Origin: Nitrosomonadaceae bacterium
GTDB taxonomy: Bacteria > Pseudomonadota > Gammaproteobacteria > Burkholderiales > Nitrosomonadaceae
Assembly (NCBI GenBank): GCA_947471695.1
Contig: CANIWY010000035.1
Location: 1-10,059, forward strand
Reading direction: 5' to 3'
DNA length: 10,059 nt
Below, piece after piece: positions 1 to 7,725 of this stretch. The notes under the pieces are model-generated. The model was given only the letters and a program-made list of their open reading frames with translations, did no database searches and was not told where the DNA came from. Each line of letters begins with the position of its first letter. Within the stretch, counting starts at the first letter, position 1. The position numbers and the translations under genes are program-made.

Positions 1-195
1 AACGGACTACTCCGGCAGTACTTCCCCAAGGGGATGGATTTGACTGACGTTACTGAGGAGCAAGTGCGGTTGGCGGTAGAACGACTTAACCACCGGCCAC
101 GCAAAGTGCTTGGGGGGAAATCACCGCATAAAGTATTATTCGGAGTGGAGATGTGCTACACCAAGCCACCATTAGCTGTTGCACTTCGAACTTGA
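1..195 (+). CDS. IS30-family transposase, C-terminal fragment (cut by window edge)
   Basis: The open frame runs from the first base to a TGA at 193-195, giving 64 residues. It contains NGLLRQYFPKGMD near the start and LNHRPRKVLGGKSPHKVLF later. This is the typical end of IS30-family DDE transposases: the residues just after the catalytic Glu, followed by the conserved N-x-RPRK-x-LG segment. The catalytic Glu would lie just outside the window, so whether the enzyme is intact cannot be judged. In the visible part there is no frameshift or internal stop. The enzyme would catalyse cut/copy-and-paste movement of its own element. The gene sits directly upstream of a housekeeping RNase gene on the same strand, so the element was probably inserted next to it. 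Confidence 0.9.
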   Translation, partial: NGLLRQYFPKGMDLTDVTEEQVRLAVERLNHRPRKVLGGKSPHKVLFGVEMCYTKPPLAVALRT

Positions 196-202
196 ATCCG
201 CC
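177..202 (+). repeat. putative right terminal inverted repeat of the IS30-family element
   Basis: The last transposase codons and the bases just after the stop read TGTTGCACTTCGAACTTGAA and continue to CCGCC. This GTTGCACTT...TTGAAT pattern resembles the terminal repeats I recall for IS30-family elements, in which the repeat overlaps the end of the transposase gene. The matching left repeat is outside the window, so the exact boundary is inferred and could be a few bases either way. Confidence 0.45.
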
Positions 203-257
203 GCTTGATAACTCGGCGCATTCGCACTATGCGAACTCGTTGGTATGAGGTTCGGGG

Positions 258-263
258 TATAAT
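258..263 (+). promoter_or_regulatory. possible -10 element (TATAAT) upstream of the RNase gene
   Basis: A perfect TATAAT lies about 75 bases before the preferred RNase start and about 55 bases beyond the putative end of the insertion element. No convincing -35 hexamer sits 16-18 bases upstream, and there is no extended -10 TGn. It is a candidate only. If it is real, transcription would start near 270, just upstream of the alternative ATG at 285. Confidence 0.3.
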
Positions 264-338
264 CTCCTGTCGATGCATTAGCCCATGCTGGCTCGGCTAT
301 TTAAGCCACTTTCTCCGGCCACGCCTGCAATAAAACTC

Positions 339-2195
339 ATGAATGTTTTTTACGAAGAAGAAGGCACTTTTAAGGTAGGCGTCATCCTTGCCGATAATAT
401 AACTTCTCTGCAAGTAGAGGCCCCTCACGGTAAGCGCTCGAAAATTAAAGGTGCGTCGGTGCTACTGAAATTTGATGTGCCACCACAGTCAGAGTTCATG
501 CGGATTGCACAAAAAACAGCAGATGAGCTTGATTTGAGCTTCCTCTGGGAGTGTTGTGTAACTGATGCTGAATTCGCCAGTGATACTCTGGCAACAGATT
601 ATTTTGGGCACTCGCCTAATCCAGTAGAGGCGGCAGCAGTGCTGATTCGGCTGCATGCGGCGCCGATGTACTTCTATAAAAAGGGCCGGGGAAGATACAA
701 AGCTGCGCCACCAGAGGCACTCAAGTCAGCACTTGCTAGTCAGGATAAAAAACGTCTCCAGGCAGAGCAGCAATCTCAATATGTGAGTCTATTAACTACA
801 CTCACCTTGCCGGACGAGTTCAGGCCGCAGTTGGCTGAGCTACTCTACCAACCAGACAAGAGTAGCACAGAGTGGAAGGCGTTAGATGCAGCGTGTGCTG
901 TAATGAAGCTTAGTGCCCTCAAGCTTCTGGAAAAGTGTGGCGCAATTCCATCCTCACATGAATATCATTTCAACCGATTTCTACTGGAATATTTTCCGGG
1001 AGGGATGGGATTCGATACGCTCAACATAAGCAATGACCTGATCACACCATCAGATCTGCCAGTAGCCAATGTAGCTGCTTTTAGCATAGATGACGCCAGT
1101 ACCACTGAGATTGATGATGCATTCTCAGTGACACCGCTGCCGTTTGGCAGTATTCGGATCGGAATCCATATCGCCGCTCCTGCTTTGGGGATTGGTTCAG
1201 GGTCACCTTTGAATGAAGTAGTCGCGAAGCGACTATCTACGGTCTACATGCCGGGTGACAAGATCACTATGTTGCCAGAACCTGTAATACATCACTACAC
1301 CCTTTGCGAAGATCGTCTGTGTCCAGTTCTTTCAATGTATCTGGAGGTGGCAGATGACTTCACCATAACTACTACGCACAGTTGCATCGAGCAGGTGAGG
1401 ATTGCTGCGAATCTGAGACACGATACATTGGAACAGCACTTTAACGAACATACCCTGGCAGGCAATGCTATTGATCATCCGTTTGGTCAGGAATTGAGAG
1501 CATTGTGGGGTTTTGCTTGTAGGATGGAGTCACTAAGAGGAAAGAGCAACGATAGCAACAACGATAAGATCGATTACAGCTTTAACGTTAAAGATGATCA
1601 TGTCATGATCACTGAACGTCGACGCGGTTCGCCAATTGATAAGCTGGTGGCGGAGTTGATGATCTTGGTTAATACTGAATGGGGTAAACAGTTAGCTGAT
1701 GGGGGTGTTGCCGGCATTTACCGCAATCAGAGCGGCGGGAAAGTACGGATGAGTACCTCCCCCTCTCCTCATCAAGGGTTGGGAGTCGCTCAGTATGCCT
1801 GGACCAGCTCACCATTGAGGCGCTATATAGATCTCATTAATCAGCGTCAATTAATCGCGTTGCTGCGCAGAGAGGAGCCGCCATACACCAGAGAAGGTGA
1901 TGAGCTGTTGATAGTGATAAGAGATTTTGAGGCGGTCTATGAAGCTTATGGAGATTTCCAACGCAGCATGGAACGGTATTGGTGTCTGCGCTGGTTATTG
2001 CAGGAGAGTATCAATAGAATTGGTGCTCAGGTGCTGAAGGAAAACCTAGTGAGATTAGATCGCTTACCGCTGGTAATGCGGGTGCCCTCGTTACCAGACA
2101 TGCCACCGGAAACGCATGTGGAGCTAGAGATTTCTCAGATAGATCTGTTGGAACTGACCTGCGATGCAAGGTTTGTACGCAAAATGGATACATAA
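339..2195 (+). CDS. RNase II/R-type exoribonuclease (RNB catalytic domain)
   Basis: This is a cytoplasmic 3'-to-5' exoribonuclease of the RNB family, 618 residues from the chosen start, which would degrade single-stranded RNA to nucleotides. The N-terminus (MNVFYEEEGTFKVG, then LQVEAPHGKRSKIK) is a small beta-rich domain. The RNB domain starts near residue 245 with the metal-binding cluster IDDASTTEIDDAF (D251, E257, D259, D260). The family signature YAWTSSPLRRYIDLI begins at residue 486. E257 stands where E. coli RNase II has Asp207, a conservative change. The C-terminal S1-like region is short and weakly recognisable. An in-frame ATG at 285 would add 18 residues (MLARLFKPLSPATPAIKL). I prefer 339 because MNVFYEE looks like the usual start of this subgroup as I remember it; neither start has a clear ribosome binding site. 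The gene is downstream of the insertion-element remnant and ends 92 bases before tonB. Confidence 0.9.
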   Translation: MNVFYEEEGTFKVGVILADNITSLQVEAPHGKRSKIKGASVLLKFDVPPQSEFMRIAQKTADELDLSFLWECCVTDAEFASDTLATDYFGHSPNPVEAAAVLIRLHAAPMYFYKKGRGRYKAAPPEALKSALASQDKKRLQAEQQSQYVSLLTTLTLPDEFRPQLAELLYQPDKSSTEWKALDAACAVMKLSALKLLEKCGAIPSSHEYHFNRFLLEYFPGGMGFDTLNISNDLITPSDLPVANVAAFSIDDASTTEIDDAFSVTPLPFGSIRIGIHIAAPALGIGSGSPLNEVVAKRLSTVYMPGDKITMLPEPVIHHYTLCEDRLCPVLSMYLEVADDFTITTTHSCIEQVRIAANLRHDTLEQHFNEHTLAGNAIDHPFGQELRALWGFACRMESLRGKSNDSNNDKIDYSFNVKDDHVMITERRRGSPIDKLVAELMILVNTEWGKQLADGGVAGIYRNQSGGKVRMSTSPSPHQGLGVAQYAWTSSPLRRYIDLINQRQLIALLRREEPPYTREGDELLIVIRDFEAVYEAYGDFQRSMERYWCLRWLLQESINRIGAQVLKENLVRLDRLPLVMRVPSLPDMPPETHVELEISQIDLLELTCDARFVRKMDT

Positions 2196-2210
2196 GTCAC
2201 CGATACTCAT

Positions 2211-2239
2211 GTGACAACCGCACAGTTGTTGCTTACAAT
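2211..2239 (+). promoter_or_regulatory. sigma70-type promoter upstream of tonB
   Basis: GTGACA at 2211-2216 and TACAAT at 2234-2239 are separated by exactly 17 bases and match the -35/-10 consensus at 5/6 positions each. Transcription would begin near 2246, about 40 bases before the tonB start. It lies in the gap between the RNase gene and tonB, so it could drive tonB-aroE-mtgA independently of the RNase. The call rests on sequence match alone. Confidence 0.5.
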
Positions 2240-2287
2240 GGATGACGTTAAACATTCTCAGGCTTAACTCTCAAACTCGCTAGTACG

Positions 2288-3205
2288 TTGGCCGCCACAC
2301 CAAATAAAACAAGTTTTAATCTCGCCACATTCCACGACTGGCTGCTTGATCCGTCATCACGTCTGAATGTGGCAATACTCTTTTCATTGGTTTTTCATGC
2401 AGTTGTATTGTTCGGCATAACCTTCAAGCTTCCTTCTACAAGAGTCGATAAAAATTCAACTACGCTGGAGGTAGTACTCGTTAATAGTAAATCAAGTTCA
2501 AAGCCTCATATGGCGAATAAGCTTGCTCAAGCCAATTTAGATGGTGGGGGCAATACTGATGACAGCCGCCAGGCCCAGTCACCCTTTCCGCTACTATCAG
2601 AGAGTACACAAGTGGCAGATATGGCTAATGCCAACCAAAAGGTCGGCCAGCTTGAGCAAGAAGTAAAGAGATTGATGACGGCGGTTAATAGTGAGAGAGA
2701 CATCCATCAACCAAAACTTCAGTCAGAATGGCCGCTACGAAAACAGGATGCACCCAATACTACGGACTTGGTTCAGCGCAGCTTAGAGATTGCACGACTC
2801 GAAGCGCAAATATCTAAGGATTATGAGGCTTATCAGAAACGCCCAAAGCGTAGATTTATCGGTGCTCGTGCACAGGAATACCGTTTCGCCCGGTATGTTG
2901 AAGACTGGAGGGCGAAGGTGGAGAGGGTTGGAAATCTGAATTATCCCGAGGCCGCTAAGCGAGAAAAATTATTTGGAAGCCTGCAACTTACGGTTGGCAT
3001 CAAGTCTGACGGCACTCTAGAGTCAGTTGAAATCAATCGATCTTCCGGCAAAAATATTTTGGATGAGGCGGCAGTACGTATTGTTAGGCTCGCGGGTCAG
3101 AATGGATTCGCTCCATTTTCGTCTGACATCAGTCAAGATACCGATATATTACATATCACCCGTACCTGGGTATTTACCCGATCTGACGAACTCCTGAGTG
3201 AATAG
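2288..3205 (+). CDS. tonB: TonB-family energy transducer
   Basis: The 305-residue protein is anchored in the inner membrane and is predicted to span the periplasm, passing proton-motive energy to outer-membrane receptors with ExbB/ExbD. One N-terminal membrane segment covers residues about 27-47 and contains S33-LVF-H37, matching the SxxxH motif of TonB anchors. Residues about 112-180 are rich in Glu, Gln, Lys and Arg and look helical or coiled-coil; the proline-rich spacer of E. coli TonB is missing. The C-terminal domain spans about 215-305, with the YP motif (NYPEAAKRE, Y219-P220) and the SSGKNILDEAAV block. The start is a TTG: an in-frame stop lies at 2249-2251, no ATG or GTG falls between it and the membrane segment, and the next ATG is after it. 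The ribosome binding site is weak. aroE follows after 62 bases. exbB and exbD are not in the window. The TonB C-terminal assignment is firm; the physiological partner is unknown. Confidence 0.85.
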   Translation: MAATPNKTSFNLATFHDWLLDPSSRLNVAILFSLVFHAVVLFGITFKLPSTRVDKNSTTLEVVLVNSKSSSKPHMANKLAQANLDGGGNTDDSRQAQSPFPLLSESTQVADMANANQKVGQLEQEVKRLMTAVNSERDIHQPKLQSEWPLRKQDAPNTTDLVQRSLEIARLEAQISKDYEAYQKRPKRRFIGARAQEYRFARYVEDWRAKVERVGNLNYPEAAKREKLFGSLQLTVGIKSDGTLESVEINRSSGKNILDEAAVRIVRLAGQNGFAPFSSDISQDTDILHITRTWVFTRSDELLSE

Positions 3206-3267
3206 TCGGAACAGCGACCAGTCTAGAGTTAATTGATGCTACAGCCTAATACCTAATTATTATCATT

Positions 3268-4086
3268 ATGCCCGATCTTTACGCCGTTATCGGTAACCCT
3301 ATAGCTCATAGCAAGTCACCGTTAATCCATGGTGAATTTTTGAGACAGACCGATCAGGATATGCGCTATGAGGCGCTCCTGGTGCCGCTTGATGGATTTC
3401 CTGTAGCGGTAGAAGCATTTCGGAAATTTGGTGGTAGGGGCATGAATGTAACCATTCCATTCAAGCTCGAAGCTTGCAAGATTTCTACTCGTTTGACTGA
3501 ACGAGCTGCTACTTCCCAGGCAGTCAATACACTCGTCTTCGATGATGATGGGATTCTTGGTGATAACACTGATGGTATTGGATTGGTGCGTGATATCTCA
3601 AGTAATCTAGATTTTATGATTACGGGTAAACGGGTATTGGTAATGGGTGCAGGTGGGGCTGCTCGCGGTGTACTGTTGCCGCTACTGGAACATCAGCCAA
3701 AGGTGCTGACTATTGTCAACCGCACCAAACAGAAAGCACTCGAACTGTATCAGCGATTCTTTGAATATGGGGTTGTCATACCGGTTGGTTATGAAGATCT
3801 TTCTGGCTATGAATTTGACATTGTCATTAATGCTACTTCTGCAAGCCTCAGCAATGAACTGCCGTCACTGCCTCCAGGTATATTCGCTGCTGAGTCGTTG
3901 GCCTACGATATGATGTACGGGAATGGATCCACGCCATTTTTAAAGTTTGCACGACAGCAAGGTGCAACTCACCTATCCGATGGAATAGGGATGCTAGTGG
4001 AACAAGCGGCTGAATCTTTTTTCTTATGGCGAGGATTAAGGCCGGAAACCGGACCGGTAATTGCGATGTTACGACCAGAGACATGA
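3268..4086 (+). CDS. aroE: shikimate dehydrogenase (NADP+)
   Basis: AroE reduces 3-dehydroshikimate to shikimate with NADPH, step four of the chorismate pathway, in the cytoplasm. The 272 residues match the usual family length. The substrate-binding SKSP is at residues 15-18. The catalytic Lys is K66 in NVTIPFK, paired with D102 in DNTDG. The Rossmann loop GAGGAAR is at 127-133, and NRT at 151-153 is the NADP phosphate-binding motif typical of AroE proper. YDMMYG (213-218) and DGIGMLVEQAA (238-248) complete the active site. The start is an ATG directly before PDLYAVIGNPIAHSKSP, the normal N-terminus. mtgA follows 30 bases after the stop, so the two are probably co-transcribed. Confidence 0.97.
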   Translation: MPDLYAVIGNPIAHSKSPLIHGEFLRQTDQDMRYEALLVPLDGFPVAVEAFRKFGGRGMNVTIPFKLEACKISTRLTERAATSQAVNTLVFDDDGILGDNTDGIGLVRDISSNLDFMITGKRVLVMGAGGAARGVLLPLLEHQPKVLTIVNRTKQKALELYQRFFEYGVVIPVGYEDLSGYEFDIVINATSASLSNELPSLPPGIFAAESLAYDMMYGNGSTPFLKFARQQGATHLSDGIGMLVEQAAESFFLWRGLRPETGPVIAMLRPET

Positions 4087-4116
4087 AGATGTTGGTTTAA
4101 GGTTATCTAGTAAAAT

Positions 4117-4815
4117 ATGGGGAAATTTCTTAAGCGATGGTTCTGGCGACTAGCCATCGTTCTTACCGGAGCGGTGTTGCTCTATCAATTATGGATTCTT
4201 GGCCACATTGTTTATTGGAATTCTTATAATCCATCTGGTAGTGCGTTTATGCAAAAGCGTTTGGATGTAATGCAGGAGGAGAAACCGGAAGCAACTTTGC
4301 GCTATCAATGGGTTCCATACGAACAGATCTCTCCCCATCTGAAGCGTGCCATTATTGCGGCAGAGGATGGGAAATTTCTGCAGCACGAAGGTTTTGATTT
4401 TGAGGCTATTCAGAAAGCATACGAGAAGAACCTAGAAAAGGGGAAGCTTGTCATGGGAGGTTCCACCATCAGCCAGCAGCTTGCGAAGAACCTTTTTCTA
4501 TCCGGTAAAAAGACACCGTGGCGTAAGATTGAGGAGGCAGTCATTACGCTGATGCTTGAGAATGTGATGTCCAAGCGCCGTATCTTAGAAATTTACCTAA
4601 ATAAGATCGAATGGGGTAATGGAGTATTCGGTGCGGAGGCTGCTAGCCGTTATTATTATGGGGTCTCAGCCTCAGGACTGACATCAAAGCAAGCTGCACG
4701 ACTTGCTGCCATGGTCCCGAGCCCACGCTTTTATGATCTTAACCGGAATACGCCATGGTTGTTGAAAAAAACGGATATTATTTTTAATCGGATGCCTTCG
4801 ACATCAATTCCTTGA
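4117..4815 (+). CDS. mtgA: monofunctional biosynthetic peptidoglycan glycosyltransferase
   Basis: MtgA polymerises lipid II into glycan strands at the outer face of the inner membrane. It is a GT51-family enzyme without a transpeptidase domain. The 232 residues are a normal full length. One N-terminal membrane anchor spans residues about 10-32 after a basic start (MGKFLKRWFWR). GT51 motifs follow in order: AAEDGKFLQHEGFD (81-94, catalytic Glu E83), GGSTISQQLAKNLFLS (114-129), RKIEEAVITLMLE (136-148) and RRILEIYLN (154-162). The C-terminus (RNTPWLLKKTDIIFNRMPS) is typical of MtgA and shows no truncation. A weak AAGG lies about 14 bases before the ATG. It lies 30 bases after aroE, a pairing I recall from other betaproteobacteria. 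Confidence 0.96.
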   Translation: MGKFLKRWFWRLAIVLTGAVLLYQLWILGHIVYWNSYNPSGSAFMQKRLDVMQEEKPEATLRYQWVPYEQISPHLKRAIIAAEDGKFLQHEGFDFEAIQKAYEKNLEKGKLVMGGSTISQQLAKNLFLSGKKTPWRKIEEAVITLMLENVMSKRRILEIYLNKIEWGNGVFGAEAASRYYYGVSASGLTSKQAARLAAMVPSPRFYDLNRNTPWLLKKTDIIFNRMPSTSIP

Positions 4816-4820
4816 TAATT

Positions 4821-4830
4821 CCAGATCTGG
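4821..4830. repeat. 10-base perfect palindrome after mtgA
   Basis: CCAGATCTGG is an exact 10-base palindrome lying 5 bases after the mtgA stop. It does not extend and has no loop or following T-run, so it is not a classical terminator. A short protein-binding site or chance are both possible. A second, bulged inverted repeat (AATGGGAG at 4839-4846 against CTCCATT at 4858-4864) follows, also without a T-run. Confidence 0.3.
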
Positions 4831-4885
4831 CCGCTATAAATGGGAGAAAATGCAGGCCTCCATTCGGCCCTTTGACTAGGAAGTA

Positions 4886-4915
4886 TTCGACCGAGCCCTT
4901 GATTTTCCTTACAAT
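4886..4915 (+). promoter_or_regulatory. possible promoter of mgtE
   Basis: TTCGAC (4886-4891) and TACAAT (4910-4915) are spaced by 18 bases; the -10 matches at 5/6 positions and the -35 only moderately. It would give a leader of about 30 bases for mgtE. I see no Mg2+-sensing riboswitch architecture in the 135-base gap, which is too short for an M-box on top of this promoter. Confidence 0.3.
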
Positions 4916-4950
4916 CTTCAAATTTTGTTTCGCTGCTAGGTTAACCTGCC

Positions 4951-6393
4951 ATGACTGAAGAAAATAATCGCAGAGAAACAGAGAACCTGCAAGTACAGTT
5001 GCAAAGGGTGACTCATCTACTGAGCAGCTATAAGCTGATGGCAGGCTTTGTGCAGATGGAGGAAATGCCATCGCATGAACTGGTCGAGTCCCTAGCCTAC
5101 AGACAAAGTCTGCCAGAGCTGCAACAGCTACTCGACAGACTCCATCCTGCCGATGTTGCCCATATCCTAGAAGCGTTGCCAGTGCAGGATCGTCTGACGA
5201 TCTGGAATTTGGTTAAGGCGGAGCGCGACGGAGAGATCCTGTTAGAAGTTTCCGACGCAGTACGCGAGACGCTCATCGCTGCCATGGATGGTAACGAACT
5301 TGTAGCTGCGACGGGGCAGCTAGATGCAGATGAAATCGCTGACCTTGCCCCAGACTTGCCACGATCTGTTATTGATGATGTATTTCAATCATTACCAGTG
5401 GAAGGGCGTGAGCAGTTACGAGCCGCCATGTCCTACCCAGAAGATGCTGTGGGGGCTTTGATGGATTTTGATATGGTTGCGATCCGAGAGGGTGTGACCT
5501 TGGAAGTGGTATTACGGTATCTGCGCCGTCTGGATGAACTACCGGGCCATACTGATCAGTTATTCGTGGTGGACCGAGATGAACATCTCAAAGGTGTCCT
5601 GCCGGTTAATCGTCTGCTAGTGAGCGACCCAGATACCGAGGTGGCAGCAGTGATGTCTACAGAAATGCTGAAGCTTCACCCGGATGACAAGGCACAACAG
5701 GCTGCACACGCATTCGAGCGTTATGATCTTGTCTCTGCATCAGTGGTTGATGTGGAGGGGAAACTGATTGGACGCGTGACCGTCAATGCAGTAATGGACT
5801 TTATCCGCGAGGAGTCTGAAAATGAGGCGCTAAAATTGGGCGGTCTGAGCGAAGAGGAGGATCTGTTTGCTCCGGTATGGAAGAGTGTAAAGAATCGTTG
5901 GATCTGGTTGGCGGTCAATCTGGTGACGGCATTTATTGCTTCACGTGTGATCGGTGTCTTTGAAGATTCCATCGAAAAACTGGTGGCGCTGGCAGCGTTG
6001 ATGCCGATCATTGCCGGTATAGGCGGAAACTCTGGCAATCAGACCATCACCATGATTGTCCGCGCACTGGCTTTGGGTCAGCTTAATCTCAGTAATGCAC
6101 GCAAGCTGTTTGCTAAGGAAATTGGGGTGAGTGCCGTAAATGGGATGGTCTGGGGAAGTGCGGTCGGGTTATTCGCCTTCTTTATTTATGATAGTGTTGC
6201 TCTTGGACTGGTAATGGCCCTGGCGATGACATTAAATCTCTTGTTGGCAGCATCCTTAGGAGTAATGATCCCATTGCTTCTTCAGAAATTTGGTCGTGAC
6301 CCTGCGGCAGGTTCCAGCGTAATGATTACGGCGGTTACTGATAGCGGTGGATTTTTTATATTCTTGGGTCTGGCGACGGTGTTTCTGTTGTAG
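4951..6393 (+). CDS. mgtE: MgtE-family Mg2+ transporter/channel
   Basis: MgtE is an inner-membrane Mg2+ channel that dimerises and is gated by cytosolic Mg2+. The 480 residues carry the full family architecture. A helical MgtE N domain covers about 45-165 with repeats such as LHPADVAHILEALP, followed by two CBS domains at about 170-290 (the MSTEMLKLHPDD and FERYDLVSASVVD blocks belong to the second). Five membrane segments fill about 315-480. Pore motifs are visible: PIIAGIGGNSGNQT (352-365) and GRDPAAGSS (448-456) with TDSGGFFIFLGLA (463-475), where D464 corresponds to the pore Asp of Thermus MgtE. The ATG is preceded by AGG about 10 bases upstream. A further helical stretch of about 40 residues precedes the N domain. 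The gene converges with lysA. Confidence 0.96.
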   Translation: MTEENNRRETENLQVQLQRVTHLLSSYKLMAGFVQMEEMPSHELVESLAYRQSLPELQQLLDRLHPADVAHILEALPVQDRLTIWNLVKAERDGEILLEVSDAVRETLIAAMDGNELVAATGQLDADEIADLAPDLPRSVIDDVFQSLPVEGREQLRAAMSYPEDAVGALMDFDMVAIREGVTLEVVLRYLRRLDELPGHTDQLFVVDRDEHLKGVLPVNRLLVSDPDTEVAAVMSTEMLKLHPDDKAQQAAHAFERYDLVSASVVDVEGKLIGRVTVNAVMDFIREESENEALKLGGLSEEEDLFAPVWKSVKNRWIWLAVNLVTAFIASRVIGVFEDSIEKLVALAALMPIIAGIGGNSGNQTITMIVRALALGQLNLSNARKLFAKEIGVSAVNGMVWGSAVGLFAFFIYDSVALGLVMALAMTLNLLLAASLGVMIPLLLQKFGRDPAAGSSVMITAVTDSGGFFIFLGLATVFLL

Positions 6394-6427
6394 CCGTTAC
6401 AATAAGATTGTGTTGTCAGCCCAGGCA

Positions 6428-6454
6428 GGGGTTAGAAGTTGTGATACAAGCCCC
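6428..6454. terminator. weak hairpin between convergent mgtE and lysA
   Basis: GGGGT (6428-6432) can pair with GCCCC (6450-6454) using one G-U pair at most. Inside it, TTGT and ACAA close a GAT loop, with a six-base bulge on the left side. It lies between two convergent genes, where a two-way terminator would be expected, but neither strand has a T-run after the stem. Treat as a tentative structure. Confidence 0.25.
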
Positions 6455-6471
6455 ATTCCTAGTGCATCATT

Positions 6472-7725
6472 TCAGGGTAAGATTCTTTCGTGAGCGATCA
6501 ATTGTTCTACCGATTCACGTTCTCGTATTAGATGGATATGATCACCATCTACCATCACCTCGGCGGCGCGAGGGCGGGTGTTGTAATTTGAGCTCATACT
6601 CATGCCGTAGGCGCCGGTAGACATTACGGCGAGCAAGTCCCCCTGCCTCAGTGACATTTTGCGGTCATGTCCTAGAAAATCACCAGTTTCGCAGACTGGT
6701 CCGACGATTTGGTACATTTTGGCTTTCTCGTCGTGCACAGCGACCGGCAGGATCTCATGGTACGCGTCATAGAGTGCTGGACGGATTAGATCATTCATGG
6801 CTGAATCTACGATAGCGAAATCACGATGTGGAGTATGCTTTAGGTATTCGACACGGGTAAGAAGTAAACCAGCATTCCCTACCAGGGCACGTCCAGGCTC
6901 GATTAAAATGCGTTGGCTTCGTTGGCCAATTTTGGCACACAGTGCTGCCACATAGTCTCGTGGCAATGGCGGTTTTTCTGAAGAGTATCTGATTCCGAGT
7001 CCACCACCTAGGTCAAGATGATCAATCCGTGACCCCTGTGCTTCTAAGTGAGTAAGAAGGTCGAGTACTTTCTCAGAGGCCTCAATGAAAGGGTTGAGGT
7101 CAGTCAACTGTGAGCCGATATGACAGTCTAGTCCCGTAAACCGAATGCTTGAGAATTTTTCAGCGGAGAGATAGAGGCTCTCCGCTTCATCAAAAGGAAT
7201 TCCGAACTTATTTTCCTTGAGTCCGGTCGAAATATAGGGGTGGGTCTTCGCATCAACATCAGGATTGACGCGTAAACTCACTGGAGCGATCTTGTTCATC
7301 TCCGCTGCTATTTGGTTGAGTCTTAGCAACTCAGCCTCTGACTCAACGTTGAAACAGAATATTCCAGCAGCAAGTGCTGCACGTATCTCTTCAGCCTGCT
7401 TACCTACACCAGAGAATACTATTTTATGTGGATCACCGCCGGCGTTTAATACCCGCTTTAGCTCGCCACCAGAAACGATGTCAAAACCACTGCCTAGGTG
7501 AGCGAATAGGTTGAGTATAGCGAGACTGGAGTTGGCCTTGACCGCGTAACATATTAGGTGATCACGGCCGGCAAAAGAAGAATCGAATTCGCGGTAGGCG
7601 GAGGTTAGTGCTGCGCGTGAATAGACGTAGCAGGGTGTCCCGAATTCGACCGCAATTCGTTCTAGGGAAACTGACTCCCCATAAAGCATGGAATTATGAT
7701 AAGAAAATGATGGGAAGCTACTCAC
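6472..7725 (-). CDS. lysA: diaminopimelate decarboxylase
   Basis: LysA decarboxylates meso-diaminopimelate to L-lysine, the last step of lysine synthesis, using pyridoxal phosphate. The 417 residues match the usual length for the fold-III PLP enzyme. The PLP Lys is K63 in CYAVKAN. HIGSQ is at 202-206, the phosphate-binding GGGLGI at 240-245 and EPGR at 276-279. CETGD (345-349), GAYGMSMSSNYN (371-382, with Y381) completes the dimeric active site. The start is a GTG whose last two bases begin the TGA stop of lptM (GTGA), so translation is probably coupled. An internal ATG at residue 13 is less likely because the family keeps about this length before GTPCYVYS. No lysine riboswitch is seen upstream. 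Confidence 0.97.
   Translation of the reverse strand: MSSFPSFSYHNSMLYGESVSLERIAVEFGTPCYVYSRAALTSAYREFDSSFAGRDHLICYAVKANSSLAILNLFAHLGSGFDIVSGGELKRVLNAGGDPHKIVFSGVGKQAEEIRAALAAGIFCFNVESEAELLRLNQIAAEMNKIAPVSLRVNPDVDAKTHPYISTGLKENKFGIPFDEAESLYLSAEKFSSIRFTGLDCHIGSQLTDLNPFIEASEKVLDLLTHLEAQGSRIDHLDLGGGLGIRYSSEKPPLPRDYVAALCAKIGQRSQRILIEPGRALVGNAGLLLTRVEYLKHTPHRDFAIVDSAMNDLIRPALYDAYHEILPVAVHDEKAKMYQIVGPVCETGDFLGHDRKMSLRQGDLLAVMSTGAYGMSMSSNYNTRPRAAEVMVDGDHIHLIRERESVEQLIAHERILP

Noticed and set aside
205..233. TTGATA and TATGCG spaced by 17 bases as a promoter for the RNase gene
   Set aside because: The -35 is fair but the -10 matches at only three positions and lacks the final T; not enough to call.
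2196..2229. Short inverted repeats (GTCAC/GTGAC and ACAAC/GTTGT) after the RNase gene as a terminator
   Set aside because: Stems are only five bases and no T-run follows; the second arm overlaps the better-supported promoter.
4784..5071. A 95-codon open frame on the minus strand across the mtgA-mgtE gap
   Set aside because: It overlaps the coding ends of both mtgA and mgtE, has no recognisable domain, and lacks a supported start. The gap is better explained as the mgtE leader.
5721..6038. A 105-codon minus-strand frame inside mgtE
   Set aside because: It is antisense to the CBS and first membrane segments of MgtE and is serine/threonine-rich as expected for a shadow frame.
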